Shown here: positions 1 to 8,909 of the stretch, piece after piece
Numbering within the stretch: the first letter of the stretch is position 1
How the letters are laid out: each line of letters begins with the position of its first letter
NCBI GenBank assembly: GCA_003550645.1
Contig: PUKV01000245.1
Span: forward strand, 1-33,034
Direction: 5' to 3'
DNA: 33,034 nt
Origin: Syntrophomonadaceae bacterium
GTDB lineage: Bacteria > Bacillota > Dethiobacteria > DTU022
Notes under the pieces: generated by a model
Database searches by the model: none
The model's input: the letters and a program-made list of their open reading frames with translations, nothing else
What the model was told of the DNA's origin: nothing
Made by a program: the position numbers and the translations under genes

Positions 1-1361
1 CGCCTGGTATGAGCTTCCGTTTCAAAACTTTTAGCGGCCAGGGTTTTAAGCAGGGTCTGCAGGACCAGGTTCTTAGCGCTGCGGCTTTCGGTCAACTTCT
101 GTTTAGAAAGGTTGTCTTCTGTTTCGCGGAGGGTCTCAAAAAGGTCTCCCTCCTCCCTTGTTTTCCCTGCCATGGCCAGGGTCATGGATACGGGGATATC
201 TGCGAGGTATTTTTCTTTACAGATCTTATTGATTTTTTTGCATAATTCTACAGCATCATTATGGCCGGCCCCGGGCATCAGGATCACAAATTCATCACCA
301 CCCCAGCGGGCAACCGTATCTTCATCCCGGCAGGACTGCTTTAATATAAGGGCCGCAGCCTTGAGCATTTCGTCACCATAATTACAGCCGTAAGAATCAT
401 TGATCAGTTTAAGGCCGTTTAAGTCTGCCATGACAATCCTGGCAGGCAGCACTTTTTTTACTTCCGGGCTGCTGATCAACTGCTCAAAATAGTAGCGGTT
501 ATAGAGGTTGGTTAAATTGTCATGACGGCTTAAAAATAGCAGTTCCTCTTCTGCTTTTTTCTTTTCGGTAACATCGATGTGTGTACCTACCACTATACCG
601 GTAAATTCACCGCCGGGCTGCCTGATGTTTTGGCCCCTGGACCAGATCCAGACCCAGTGACCGTCCCGGTGGAGCATACGAAAATGGTTTTCATACATCT
701 TTGGAGAACCTGAGGCCAGGTAGTCGGCAAAAGTATTAGCAGCCCTCTCCCGGTCATCCGGGTGCATCAGGTCAATCCAGTTTTCTTTCAGGTTGGGGCT
801 GCCATCCATGGGGTAGTCATCCACGTTTCTGCCGAGCATCTCAAAGTATTCCGGGCTGCACCAGAGATAGGCGGCGCGGGTATGAAACTCCCAGACCCCG
901 GTATTTGATACTTTTATAATCGACCTGTAGCGCTCTTCGTTCTCATGGAGGATATCTTTGGTTTTCTTGTAGCTGGTATAATCACGGGTGATGGCAATCA
1001 GGGCTACGATTTTTTTTCCGGACTGATCAAATTCGGGTATGACCCTGGTGTTTAAGAATTTATTTCCTGCGGGGAGCTGCACGTACTCCTCATACTCTAT
1101 TTCTTCTTTAATCTCCAGGCACTCCTGCAGAATTCTATACCTGCTTATAAACTGCTCCCTGGACATTGTAGATGGAATCAGGTCACGTGCTTCAAGAAAG
1201 GTTTTACCGATAAAGCAGTCGGTAGACATGTCCAAATATTTTCCCAGGGCTTTGTTGCAGTAGGTAATCTGCAGGCCGGGGTTAAAACGAATGATAATAT
1301 CAGGAGAATCTTCAATAACAGACTTATAAAATGCGAGTTGTGCCTTGCTTTCGTTGTCCAC
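1..1361 (-). CDS. PAS-PAS-GGDEF signalling protein, truncated by the left window edge (probably continues into HD-GYP)
   Basis: Minus-strand reading frame open from GTG at 1361 (AAAGGAGG upstream) to the window edge; not in the ORF track because it has no stop in the window. N-terminus VDNESKAQLAFYKSVIEDSPDIIIRFNPGLQITYCNKALGKYL is PAS-like; CRDEDTVARWGGDEFVILMPG is in frame (GGDEF at about 288-302) with an RxxD I-site 5 aa before it. The last residues, LLKTLAAKSFETEAHTRR, resemble the start of an HD-GYP domain. Confidence 0.88.
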   Translation of the reverse strand, partial: MDNESKAQLAFYKSVIEDSPDIIIRFNPGLQITYCNKALGKYLDMSTDCFIGKTFLEARDLIPSTMSREQFISRYRILQECLEIKEEIEYEEYVQLPAGNKFLNTRVIPEFDQSGKKIVALIAITRDYTSYKKTKDILHENEERYRSIIKVSNTGVWEFHTRAAYLWCSPEYFEMLGRNVDDYPMDGSPNLKENWIDLMHPDDRERAANTFADYLASGSPKMYENHFRMLHRDGHWVWIWSRGQNIRQPGGEFTGIVVGTHIDVTEKKKAEEELLFLSRHDNLTNLYNRYYFEQLISSPEVKKVLPARIVMADLNGLKLINDSYGCNYGDEMLKAAALILKQSCRDEDTVARWGGDEFVILMPGAGHNDAVELCKKINKICKEKYLADIPVSMTLAMAGKTREEGDLFETLRETEDNLSKQKLTESRSAKNLVLQTLLKTLAAKSFETEAHTR

Positions 1362-1547
1362 AACATCCTCCTTTCCTGAGGATTGCTGCATTCATGACTA
1401 GAGTGTGCAAAGCTTATAAGAAATAGATATTCTATGCTTATTTGCTAAATCCTGCCTCTAAAGTCGAACTGAGTTCTTGTTCAGCAAAGTTTTTTTCCGC
1501 CACATTTAATCAAAGTGGATGGCTAAAAACGCACCTCGCACCGGTAC

Positions 1548-1853
1548 TTACTTATCTTCAAAAGCGGCATTGCCGCAAACCAGGGTGTTCATCCCGGCCA
1601 CATAGTAGGCCACCCGGAGAGCTTCATTAATTTCTGCATCAGTACCGCCGGCTGCCCGGATCTGCCTGGCCAGGGAAGTGACGCCATGATCAGTGCCGAG
1701 CACGGCATCGAGGGCCAGGGCAATAAGAAGTTTTGTCTTATGATCCAGGGCTTCACCGGCAAAAGCAGTTTCAGAAACTTTGACAATTGCTTCGTAGAGG
1801 AGATGATCACGGTTTTCATATTCCTTGATAAACTGGGGGACTTCTTTTTTCAT
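1548..1853 (-). CDS. Carboxymuconolactone decarboxylase / AhpD-like family protein
   Basis: 101 aa; KTKLLIALALDAVLGTDHGVTSLARQIRAAGGTDAEINEALRVAYYVAGM is typical of the CMD fold; GAGGTG upstream of ATG. Confidence 0.8.
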   Translation of the reverse strand: MKKEVPQFIKEYENRDHLLYEAIVKVSETAFAGEALDHKTKLLIALALDAVLGTDHGVTSLARQIRAAGGTDAEINEALRVAYYVAGMNTLVCGNAAFEDK

Positions 1854-2029
1854 TGTAATACACCTCGCTTTTTTTCAGATCTTACCGCTGCAGGAGCGAT
1901 AAAGCAAGTTTTTGGGGCCCGGCCCCTGAAATATATGCTATAATCTGGTTGATTTCAAGTTATAGTAAACTGCCTGGAGTTATAAAGCAACGCCGGGTGG
2001 AAAAGGTTTTTAAAAAAGGCGGGACAGTT

Positions 2030-2215
2030 TTGAAAAAAAGGGCCACCGCTAAAAAGAGAATCAACTGCCTCAACTGCCGCCACTACTACGTGACCTGGGA
2101 CAGTAATTTTCCCAGGGGCTGCCGGGCGATGGGCTTTAAAACCAGGTATTCTCCGGCGGGCGAAGTTTACCGCTCTTCCGGCCTGCGCTGCCTTTCATAC
2201 AGCCCCAGAAAATAA
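2030..2215 (+). CDS. Small Cys-containing conserved hypothetical protein
   Basis: RINCLNCRHYYVTWDSNFPRGCRAMGFKTRYSPAGEVYRSSGLRCLSYSPRK, a CxxC plus two further Cys. Start uncertain: ORF track gives TTG 1949; GTG 1997 and TTG 2030 are alternatives. Confidence 0.6.
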   Translation: MKKRATAKKRINCLNCRHYYVTWDSNFPRGCRAMGFKTRYSPAGEVYRSSGLRCLSYSPRK

Positions 2216-2277
2216 CCGCAATGAGTTGGTCCCTGCTGATTTGCTAAAACCTTCCTGACAAGGATGTTCAAGTGGTT

Positions 2278-3924
2278 TTACTGCTTAGCTGTTTCCGCCT
2301 GGCCAGCATCATCTCCAGAAGCGGTTTCTTCATATTCACTGGACCTGGGGGCCGGCACCTCGCCATAGGTTTGCCTGGTGAAAGGCGTCCCTTCGAAAAC
2401 CCGGTAAAGATCCTTGCGACGGTCTTTCAAGTGGGTTACGGTGCCGTTAACCCGGTTGCGGCGCAGGATCTCCAGGTCGACGTCACCGATGACCACGGTT
2501 TCGATGTTGGCGCTGCATTCCCCGACAATGCCGTCACGGGAAAAGGCAAAATCGGACGGGGAAAATATGCCCGACTGGGCATACATGGTATCGCTGCGGA
2601 ACACATGGGTCAGGTTGCCGACTGTGCCGGAGATAACGGTGTAGATTTCGTTTTCTACGGCCCGGGCCTGGGCACAGTAACGCACACGCAGGTAACCCTG
2701 GCGGTCGTCGGTACAGAAGGGGACAAAGATGATGCGCGCCCCCTTGTCGGTGGCCATGCGGCACAGCTCGGGAAACTGGCTGTCATAACAGATCATGATA
2801 GCAATCTTGCCGCAGTCGGTATCGAATACTTTTAGTTCATTGCCGGGCTGGATAGCCCACCATTTTCGCTCATCCGGCGTAATGTGCAGTTTGTACTGCC
2901 GGTCGATGGTACCGTCGCGCCGGAACAGGTAGCTGACGTTGTAGAGAAGCTCGTCTTCTTCGACAAAGTGCGAACCGCCGATGATGTTGACGTTGTGCTT
3001 GACGGCAAGCATGCTGAAAAGCTTGATATAGTCCTCGGTGAACTCTGCCAGGCGGCGGACCTGCTTGCCGGGTATGGTTTCATCCAGGAACGACAGCAGC
3101 TGGATAGTGAAGGTTTCCGGGAAAACGACAAAATCGGATTCGTCCAGGGCGGCCACGTCGACGAAATACTCGCACTGCCTGGCGAAATCCTCGAAAGAAT
3201 CGATTTTTTTAAGCATGTACTGCACGGTGCAAATCCGGACCGGGAAGGCGCGCCGGTAGAGCCGTTTGGATCTGGGCATGTAGTCGACATTGTTCCACTC
3301 CAAAAGAACAGCATACTTGCGGGAAGCCTGGTCGTCATCTAAGTAGTTGGGATTGACCCACTTTAGTTTGAACCCACTCAGGAACTGGAAACTCAGGACA
3401 GGATCGTAAATTTTCTGCTGGATCACCTGCTGCACATATTCGTTGGCCGACATCTCGTCGGCATATTTATGGTAATAAGGGATCCGACCTCCGACCAGGA
3501 AGCTTTCTAAGTTCAGGCGCCGGGTCAGGTTTTTGCGCTCTTCATAAATCCTGGTCCCGATATGCAGGCGCCGGAAATCGGGGTGGACCATGATCGAAAT
3601 TCCGTAGAGGTGCTTGCCCTCGGGGTCGTGGTTGGTAATATAGCCGTCATCAGTGATTTCATCAAAGGTATGACGGTCTTCATACTCGTTAAAATCGATG
3701 ATCAGGGTGGAAGAAGCACCGATGATCTTACCGTCGTACTCCACGCAGAACTGCCCTTCCGGGAAGATCTCGATGTGGCTTTTAAGTTGAGCAGGGGTCC
3801 AGGGATCCATGTTCGGAAAGCAGATCTTGGACAGCTCCACGATCTCCTCAATATCTTTCTCCTCCACCTGGCGGATAATTATTCTCTTTTCCATTTTGGA
3901 CAGGTCAATACGGTCTGACATCAA
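2278..3924 (-). CDS. GNAT N-acetyltransferase - carbon-nitrogen hydrolase (nitrilase superfamily) fusion protein
   Basis: 548 aa. N-terminal GNAT (IIGASSTLII...YGISIMVHPDFRRLHIGTRIYEERKNL), C-terminal nitrilase fold with Glu (VVFPETFT), Lys (YKLHITPDERKWW) and Cys (IAIMICYDSQFPE) catalytic positions. Start is TTG 3924 or ATG 3921. Confidence 0.9.
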   Translation of the reverse strand: MMSDRIDLSKMEKRIIIRQVEEKDIEEIVELSKICFPNMDPWTPAQLKSHIEIFPEGQFCVEYDGKIIGASSTLIIDFNEYEDRHTFDEITDDGYITNHDPEGKHLYGISIMVHPDFRRLHIGTRIYEERKNLTRRLNLESFLVGGRIPYYHKYADEMSANEYVQQVIQQKIYDPVLSFQFLSGFKLKWVNPNYLDDDQASRKYAVLLEWNNVDYMPRSKRLYRRAFPVRICTVQYMLKKIDSFEDFARQCEYFVDVAALDESDFVVFPETFTIQLLSFLDETIPGKQVRRLAEFTEDYIKLFSMLAVKHNVNIIGGSHFVEEDELLYNVSYLFRRDGTIDRQYKLHITPDERKWWAIQPGNELKVFDTDCGKIAIMICYDSQFPELCRMATDKGARIIFVPFCTDDRQGYLRVRYCAQARAVENEIYTVISGTVGNLTHVFRSDTMYAQSGIFSPSDFAFSRDGIVGECSANIETVVIGDVDLEILRRNRVNGTVTHLKDRRKDLYRVFEGTPFTRQTYGEVPAPRSSEYEETASGDDAGQAETAKQ

Positions 3925-4054
3925 TATCTTAATACCTCCTGCTAATTAAATTAACACAGGACGGGCGCTGTGACAACTTGTTTTTCCTTGATTCCTTGAT
4001 TCAAAGGGGGAGGCGTTTTTTCGAGAATTGAACAATTATAATACCCCGGTACAG

Positions 4055-4085
4055 AAAAGGGGCCTTGCAAGGCCCCCTCTTTTTA
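4055..4085. terminator. Rho-independent terminator-like hairpin
   Basis: GGGGCCTTGCAAGGCCCC with an A-tract 5' and a T-tract 3'; placed downstream of the minus-strand gene 4154-4987. Confidence 0.75.
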
Positions 4086-4153
4086 GCGGTTTAACTTATC
4101 AGCAATCAGGCAAAACCGGCTTTAATAGCTGCCCGGGTTTTTAACCTTCAGGC

Positions 4154-4987
4154 CTATTTTTCTTTCGGACCGGAAGGGTATACAGGCCCGGGGTTGTACT
4201 CGACGCTCGGGCGGGCGGCACGCGGCTGGGGAAACAGGCTCATCAAGGCATAAACATCAGGGGGCATATCGGTGTTAACGTTAATGCCCATCCCGGCCAT
4301 TTCCCTGACATCGATGGGGTAATCGTGGGTCCAGGTGCCCTGGGTTAACTTTTCTGCTGTTTTGTCGGCCTGCTCATCATCCATGTGCTTGAGCAGGAGG
4401 TTTTTAACGGTTACTTTGATCTGACGCAGGGCTTTGCCGGCAACATCGGCCAGGATAAAAGTCTGGTCTTCAATATCCTTGGCTTCCTTTTTCTCCAAAA
4501 CCTTGATCAATGAGGCTGCCGGGCACTGCCCCAGCTGGGGATCAAGGGGACCGAGGACGGCGTTCTCATCCATGACCACCTCATCTGCGGCCAGGGCCAC
4601 CAGGGTCCCGCCCGACATGGCGTAGTGGGGCACAAAAACAGTGACCTTGCCCGGGTGGCGCAGAAGCGCCTCGGCAATTTGCTCGGAAGCCAGGACCAGG
4701 CCGCCGGGGGTATGCAGGATCAAATCGATGGGCACCTTTTTATCAGTCATACGAATGGCGGTAAGGACCTGCTCTGAGTCCTCGATGTTGATATAGCGAG
4801 TGAGCGGAACCCCCAGGATGTTCAAAGCTTCCTGGCGGTGGATCAGGGTGATCACCCTGCTGCCCCGGGCTTTTTCCAGGTCGGCCATCTTGCGGGTCCG
4901 GGTGGAACGCAGCATCTGCTGCTGCAGGTAGGGCGTCAGGGCAATGATGATAATAAAGACCCAGAACAGCTGTGAAAGATTTTCCAT
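4154..4987 (-). CDS. ClpP-class membrane serine protease (SDH_sah / serine dehydrogenase proteinase family)
   Basis: N-terminal TM; DLILHTPGGLVLASEQIAEAL and PHYAMSGGTLVALAADEVVMDENAVLGPLDPQLGQ (nucleophile-Ser motif). AGGAGG 9 nt before ATG. Confidence 0.85.
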   Translation of the reverse strand: MENLSQLFWVFIIIIALTPYLQQQMLRSTRTRKMADLEKARGSRVITLIHRQEALNILGVPLTRYINIEDSEQVLTAIRMTDKKVPIDLILHTPGGLVLASEQIAEALLRHPGKVTVFVPHYAMSGGTLVALAADEVVMDENAVLGPLDPQLGQCPAASLIKVLEKKEAKDIEDQTFILADVAGKALRQIKVTVKNLLLKHMDDEQADKTAEKLTQGTWTHDYPIDVREMAGMGINVNTDMPPDVYALMSLFPQPRAARPSVEYNPGPVYPSGPKEK

Positions 4988-5028
4988 GATTAAAGACCTC
5001 CTAAATCTATACCTTAACTAAACTAGCA

Positions 5029-5706
5029 TTAACAGTAATCACGCCAGCATTCCCAGAAGGGATCGGCCCGGTAAATACGTTTGGGGCGCATGATCAGGAT
5101 TATAATCAACCCGAGCATGAAACCGCCAATATGAGCCCACCAGGCCACGCCGGGCTGCCCGGAAAGGGCATAAACAAACTGGAGCAAAATCCAGTATCCC
5201 AGGTAGAGGGGGGCGGGGAGCCAGAAGAAAAAGAATATCAGGGGAAATATAACGGTCAAGATCCGGGCCCGGGGGAACAGGATCAGGTAAGCGCCGAGGA
5301 TTCCAGAAACTGCACCGGAAGCCCCGACCATGGGGATATCGCTGGCGGGCATGAAATATCCCTGGGTTAAGGCGGCGGCTACTCCCGAAAGCAGGAAGAG
5401 CAGCATGAAGCGCCTGAACCCGAGCCTGCCCTCAACGGCAGGGCCGAAAACCCAGATAAACCACATGTTACTCAGTAAATGAGTAAAATTACCATGCATG
5501 AACATGCTCGAAAAAATGGTCCAGAATTCACCGGCAGGATCCCGGAAAAAGTCAGAGGGCACAAAGCCAAAGTTCTGAAACAGCAGGGGCATTGCCTGGG
5601 GGCCGAAGGAAAGCTGGTAGAAAAAGGCCAGGGTATTTAAAGTTATCAGGCCGATAGTCGCTACAACAGCGCCGTGGTAGATAATTGTATCGCGCAGTGG
5701 AAACAT
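5029..5706 (-). CDS. Rhomboid family intramembrane serine protease
   Basis: 225 aa, multi-TM; SSMFMHGNFTHLLSNMWFIWVFG, catalytic GASGAVSGILGAYL, and His in WWAHIGGFMLGL. Confidence 0.93.
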   Translation of the reverse strand: MFPLRDTIIYHGAVVATIGLITLNTLAFFYQLSFGPQAMPLLFQNFGFVPSDFFRDPAGEFWTIFSSMFMHGNFTHLLSNMWFIWVFGPAVEGRLGFRRFMLLFLLSGVAAALTQGYFMPASDIPMVGASGAVSGILGAYLILFPRARILTVIFPLIFFFFWLPAPLYLGYWILLQFVYALSGQPGVAWWAHIGGFMLGLIIILIMRPKRIYRADPFWECWRDYC

Positions 5707-5908
5707 CTACTGTATATAAATCTCCCTCCCCCGGCCGGTTTGGGCCGGACTCTAATTATTATATCATATCCCGGTTATGCTTAAAGCAGTTTATGAGGTT
5801 AAATGTGCTCCGGGGTTTAGAGGAAATAATAACGACGGCGTTGAATTATGTTTTATTAGTTGCCGGTTATACCTAACCGGCCAGGTAATAATAGAAGGGG
5901 TGATAGGG

Positions 5909-7012
5909 ATGCGTATAGTCGTTTTAGGCGGGGCCGGCGATATGGGTGCAGAAGCTGTCCGGGACCTGGTCCGGTATTCCAAGGCCACTGAAATCGTCAT
6001 CGCCGACATGAATGAACAGAAAGGAAAGCAGCTGGCCGAAAACATTGGAGATGAGAGGCTTAAGGTGGAAAAGGTCGATGCCAGGTCACATGAAAACCTG
6101 GTTGCGATCATGAATGGAAGCGCCGCCGTAGCTGGAGCCCTGGGGCCCTTTTACCTTTTCGAACGCCCTATAATCGAAGCAGCCATTGAAGCAGGAGCCA
6201 ACTATGTCAGCATCTGTGACGATCACGATGCTGTCGAAGCGGCTTTAGAACTGGACCAGGAAGCGCGGCAAAAAGGCCGCCGCATCCTGACCGGGCTGGG
6301 CTGGACGCCGGGTTTGAGCAACCTGCTCGCCCGCCGGGGCTATGACCGCCTCGATCAGGCCGATACGGTGCGCATCTACTGGGCCGGCAGCGTGGGCGAC
6401 TCGAAAGGCATGGCCGTAATCCTGCACCTGATCCACATTTTCAGCGGCCGGGTTGTATCCTTCCAGGATAAAAAAATAGTGCGCATTAAGGCCGGCTCGG
6501 AAAAGGAAGTAATCCGCTTCCCCGCACCTCTTGATCATGTTAACACTTATCACCTCGGCCACCCGGAACCGATAACGGTACCTTTATACCTGGACGGGCT
6601 GCAAAACGTACTTCTTAAAGGCGGGTTGGTTGAGCATTACCTCAACCTGCTGGCTAAATTAGTTTCCGCTCTGGGTCTGTCCGGAAACCGCTTGACCAAG
6701 CAGGCCATGGGCCGGCTCCTTAAGGTTTTGACTCCAATTTTTCCTGCCGACAAAAGGCGGAGCCTGTCCGGGATCAGGGTCGATATCAGCGGAAGCCGGG
6801 ACAACAAGCCGGTGGTGCTTTCATATGGTGTGGCTGCACCCATGCGCAAGCTGACCGGACTGCCCCTGAGCATAGGTACGATGATGATGGCTGAAAGTAA
6901 AATTAAACGTTATGGCGTCTTTGGACCGGAAGCAGACAGCGCCGTTGACTGCGAATTATTCCTTAAAGAACTGCACCGCCGGGGGATCGAGGTTGAGGAG
7001 CGGGAGTTTTAG
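5909..7012 (+). CDS. Saccharopine dehydrogenase family (Rossmann-fold) protein
   Basis: MRIVVLGGAGDMGAEAVRDLVRYSKATEIVIADMNEQKGKQLAENI...GANYVSICDDHDAVEAAL. ATG 5909 is preferred over the ORF-track start at 5777. Confidence 0.87.
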   Translation: MRIVVLGGAGDMGAEAVRDLVRYSKATEIVIADMNEQKGKQLAENIGDERLKVEKVDARSHENLVAIMNGSAAVAGALGPFYLFERPIIEAAIEAGANYVSICDDHDAVEAALELDQEARQKGRRILTGLGWTPGLSNLLARRGYDRLDQADTVRIYWAGSVGDSKGMAVILHLIHIFSGRVVSFQDKKIVRIKAGSEKEVIRFPAPLDHVNTYHLGHPEPITVPLYLDGLQNVLLKGGLVEHYLNLLAKLVSALGLSGNRLTKQAMGRLLKVLTPIFPADKRRSLSGIRVDISGSRDNKPVVLSYGVAAPMRKLTGLPLSIGTMMMAESKIKRYGVFGPEADSAVDCELFLKELHRRGIEVEEREF

Positions 7013-7059
7013 GCCGGTTTTATTACACAGCTCCACCCCGGGCACGAAGCGGCGCTTGA

Positions 7060-7068
7060 TGTTATAAT
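7060..7068 (+). promoter_or_regulatory. Extended -10 promoter (TGtTATAAT) directly upstream of the AbrB-like gene
   Basis: TG-T-TATAAT at 7060-7068. The expected +1 coincides with the A of the ATG at 7075. No SD is visible. Confidence 0.55.
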
Positions 7069-7074
7069 GCAAAT

Positions 7075-8295
7075 ATGTTCTTTCAAACCCTGTATGATAC
7101 AGCGCTTTTGTTTGGGTTGGGATTGTTTGGCTGGTTTTTGCTCTCCCGGATCCGCGTCCCGGCCCCGGAAATCATGGGCCCCATCGTTTTGATCGGGGTC
7201 TTTCGGGCGTTGCATATCGAGCTTCCTACCGCACCCGGGCTTATGTTTCCCATCGCCCAGATCATCATCGGTATTTTTGTCGGCTCCATGCTGGACAGGG
7301 ATTCAGTCCACCAGCTAAAGACCATGGTCCTCTCCGCCCTGGTCGTCGTAACCTGGGCTCTTGCCATGATTGTTATAATCGGCTTTTTCTTAAACCGCTA
7401 TTCAGCCATGGATCCGCCGACGGCCCTGCTTTCAGCAAGCATGGGCGGACTGCCAGAAATTTCGGTGCTGGCAGTCGCATCCGGGGCCAGCGCCGCCGTA
7501 GTCATAGTGATGCAGATGCTGAGAATGCTCGGCTCGATTGTGCTTTTCCCGGCCATCCTGGAACGGATTAAAAATCGCAACCATTCCAAAAACCGCCCCG
7601 GCGAGAATAAACCGCCCCATCCCGGCAACCTGCCGCCGCTGCATAACGGATCGAGAACAGCTAACAGTTCACTTTATTCGGAACATAATAGTAATAAATC
7701 GGGCAGTCAGGGCGAACTTACATTAAGCAGCCTGGGAAATGGCGTCAAAAAGCTCCTCGATTTATCGAAACTGCGCCGCCTGAACCTGCCGGCCGGGCAA
7801 ACCTGGCTGAAAATATTATCCACAGCGGCCGTGGCGGCAGCGGGAGGATACCTGCTGCACCGCCTGGGGGTCCCGGCCGGGCTTATGGTCGGATCTACCT
7901 TTGCAGTGGCGGCTGCTTCGGTGGCCGGCATGCCGGTAAGTAAAGTCTCCAATCGCCTGCTCAACATCCTGCTGGTAGCAATCGGCATCACCCTGGCCGA
8001 TAATATTACTCCTGAAATGCTGCACACTATGGCCAGGATCAAGTTCCTGGTTCCGATCCTGATTGCCACATCGGTTATGTTTCTCAGCTCATTCGGCGCA
8101 GCCTGGATCATATTTCGCCTCACCGACTGGGATTTACCCACCAGTTTCCTGGCCGCCGCCCCGGGCGGGTTCACCGTGATGACCGCCCTGGCGATCAAGC
8201 ACGGGCTTGATCCATTTAAAGTCTCTATGATCCATCTTTGCCGCCTTTTAGCCATAAAAATGTTTATACCCCTGGTCATTATGCTCATGATGTAG
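7075..8295 (+). CDS. AbrB family membrane protein (AbrB duplication-domain, putative transporter)
   Basis: 406 aa with two similar halves (PAPEIMGPIVLIG...GLPEISVLAVASGASAAVVIVMQMLRML / GVPAGLMVGSTFAVAAASV...LAAAPGGFTVMTALAIKHGLDPFKVSMIHLCRLLAIKMFIPLVI). Confidence 0.87.
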   Translation: MFFQTLYDTALLFGLGLFGWFLLSRIRVPAPEIMGPIVLIGVFRALHIELPTAPGLMFPIAQIIIGIFVGSMLDRDSVHQLKTMVLSALVVVTWALAMIVIIGFFLNRYSAMDPPTALLSASMGGLPEISVLAVASGASAAVVIVMQMLRMLGSIVLFPAILERIKNRNHSKNRPGENKPPHPGNLPPLHNGSRTANSSLYSEHNSNKSGSQGELTLSSLGNGVKKLLDLSKLRRLNLPAGQTWLKILSTAAVAAAGGYLLHRLGVPAGLMVGSTFAVAAASVAGMPVSKVSNRLLNILLVAIGITLADNITPEMLHTMARIKFLVPILIATSVMFLSSFGAAWIIFRLTDWDLPTSFLAAAPGGFTVMTALAIKHGLDPFKVSMIHLCRLLAIKMFIPLVIMLMM

Positions 8296-8450
8296 CTGCT
8301 TAGATTCGGTTTTTAGAATTTTTACTCTTATTACCCCGGGCAGGATTTCATTGAATGGATCGAGAAAATAAATGTGGTTATGTATGAGTAAATTTAGCTA
8401 ATGCTAAACTTTGCCGCAAAATTTAAAGATAATTGAATGGAGGGAAGGAT

Positions 8451-8909
8451 TTGCAGGAACAAACCAGCAAGGCTTTGTCAGGTTTTGAAGGTAAGACTAA
8501 CGAAGTTATCCCCATGCTGCAGGCGGTCCAGGACGAGTTCGGCTATTTGCCGGAGGAAGCGATCCGTGAGATTGCCGACATGATCGGCCTCCCGGAAAGC
8601 AAGGTTTATGGAACCGCCACTTTTTATTCCCAGTTCTATTTCTCCCGCCGGGGAGATCGCACCATAAAGGTCTGCCTGGGAACGGCATGCCACGTGCGCG
8701 GCGGGATGCAGGTTATGGAGGCCTTGGAACGGGAAATGGGGATCAATGCCGGTGATACGACTGAAGATTACAAGTTCAGCCTGGAACGGGTAAACTGCGT
8801 CGGATCGTGCGCACTGGCACCAGTGGTCATGGTTGATGACGATGTTTTCGGGCGGCTAGTCCCGAAACAGGCAAAGGAGGGTCTAGAAAAAAGTGATCCA
8901 GAAGTTTGA
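8451..8909 (+). CDS. NuoE-like / HydA-associated gamma-type [2Fe-2S] thioredoxin-like subunit of formate dehydrogenase
   Basis: AVQDEFGYLPEEAIREIADMIGLPESKVYGTATFYSQFYFSRRGDRTIKVCLGTACHVRGG...VNCVGSCALAPVVMVDDDVFGRL. TTG at 8451 follows GGAGGG; ORF-track start 8433 is upstream of that SD. Confidence 0.93.
   Translation: MQEQTSKALSGFEGKTNEVIPMLQAVQDEFGYLPEEAIREIADMIGLPESKVYGTATFYSQFYFSRRGDRTIKVCLGTACHVRGGMQVMEALEREMGINAGDTTEDYKFSLERVNCVGSCALAPVVMVDDDVFGRLVPKQAKEGLEKSDPEV

Noticed and set aside
1178-1366. 62-aa minus-strand ORF starting ATGTTGTGG
   Set aside because: Its ATG overlaps the SD of the PAS-GGDEF gene; the GTG frame at 1361 gives the real protein.
2272-3342. Plus-strand ORFs (187, 152 and 168 aa class) overlapping the GNAT-nitrilase gene
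   Set aside because: Shadow ORFs on alternative frames of an established CDS, no SD and no domain.
7707-8288. 193-aa minus-strand ORF inside the AbrB gene
   Set aside because: Antisense to a coherent multi-TM protein; no SD or known motif.
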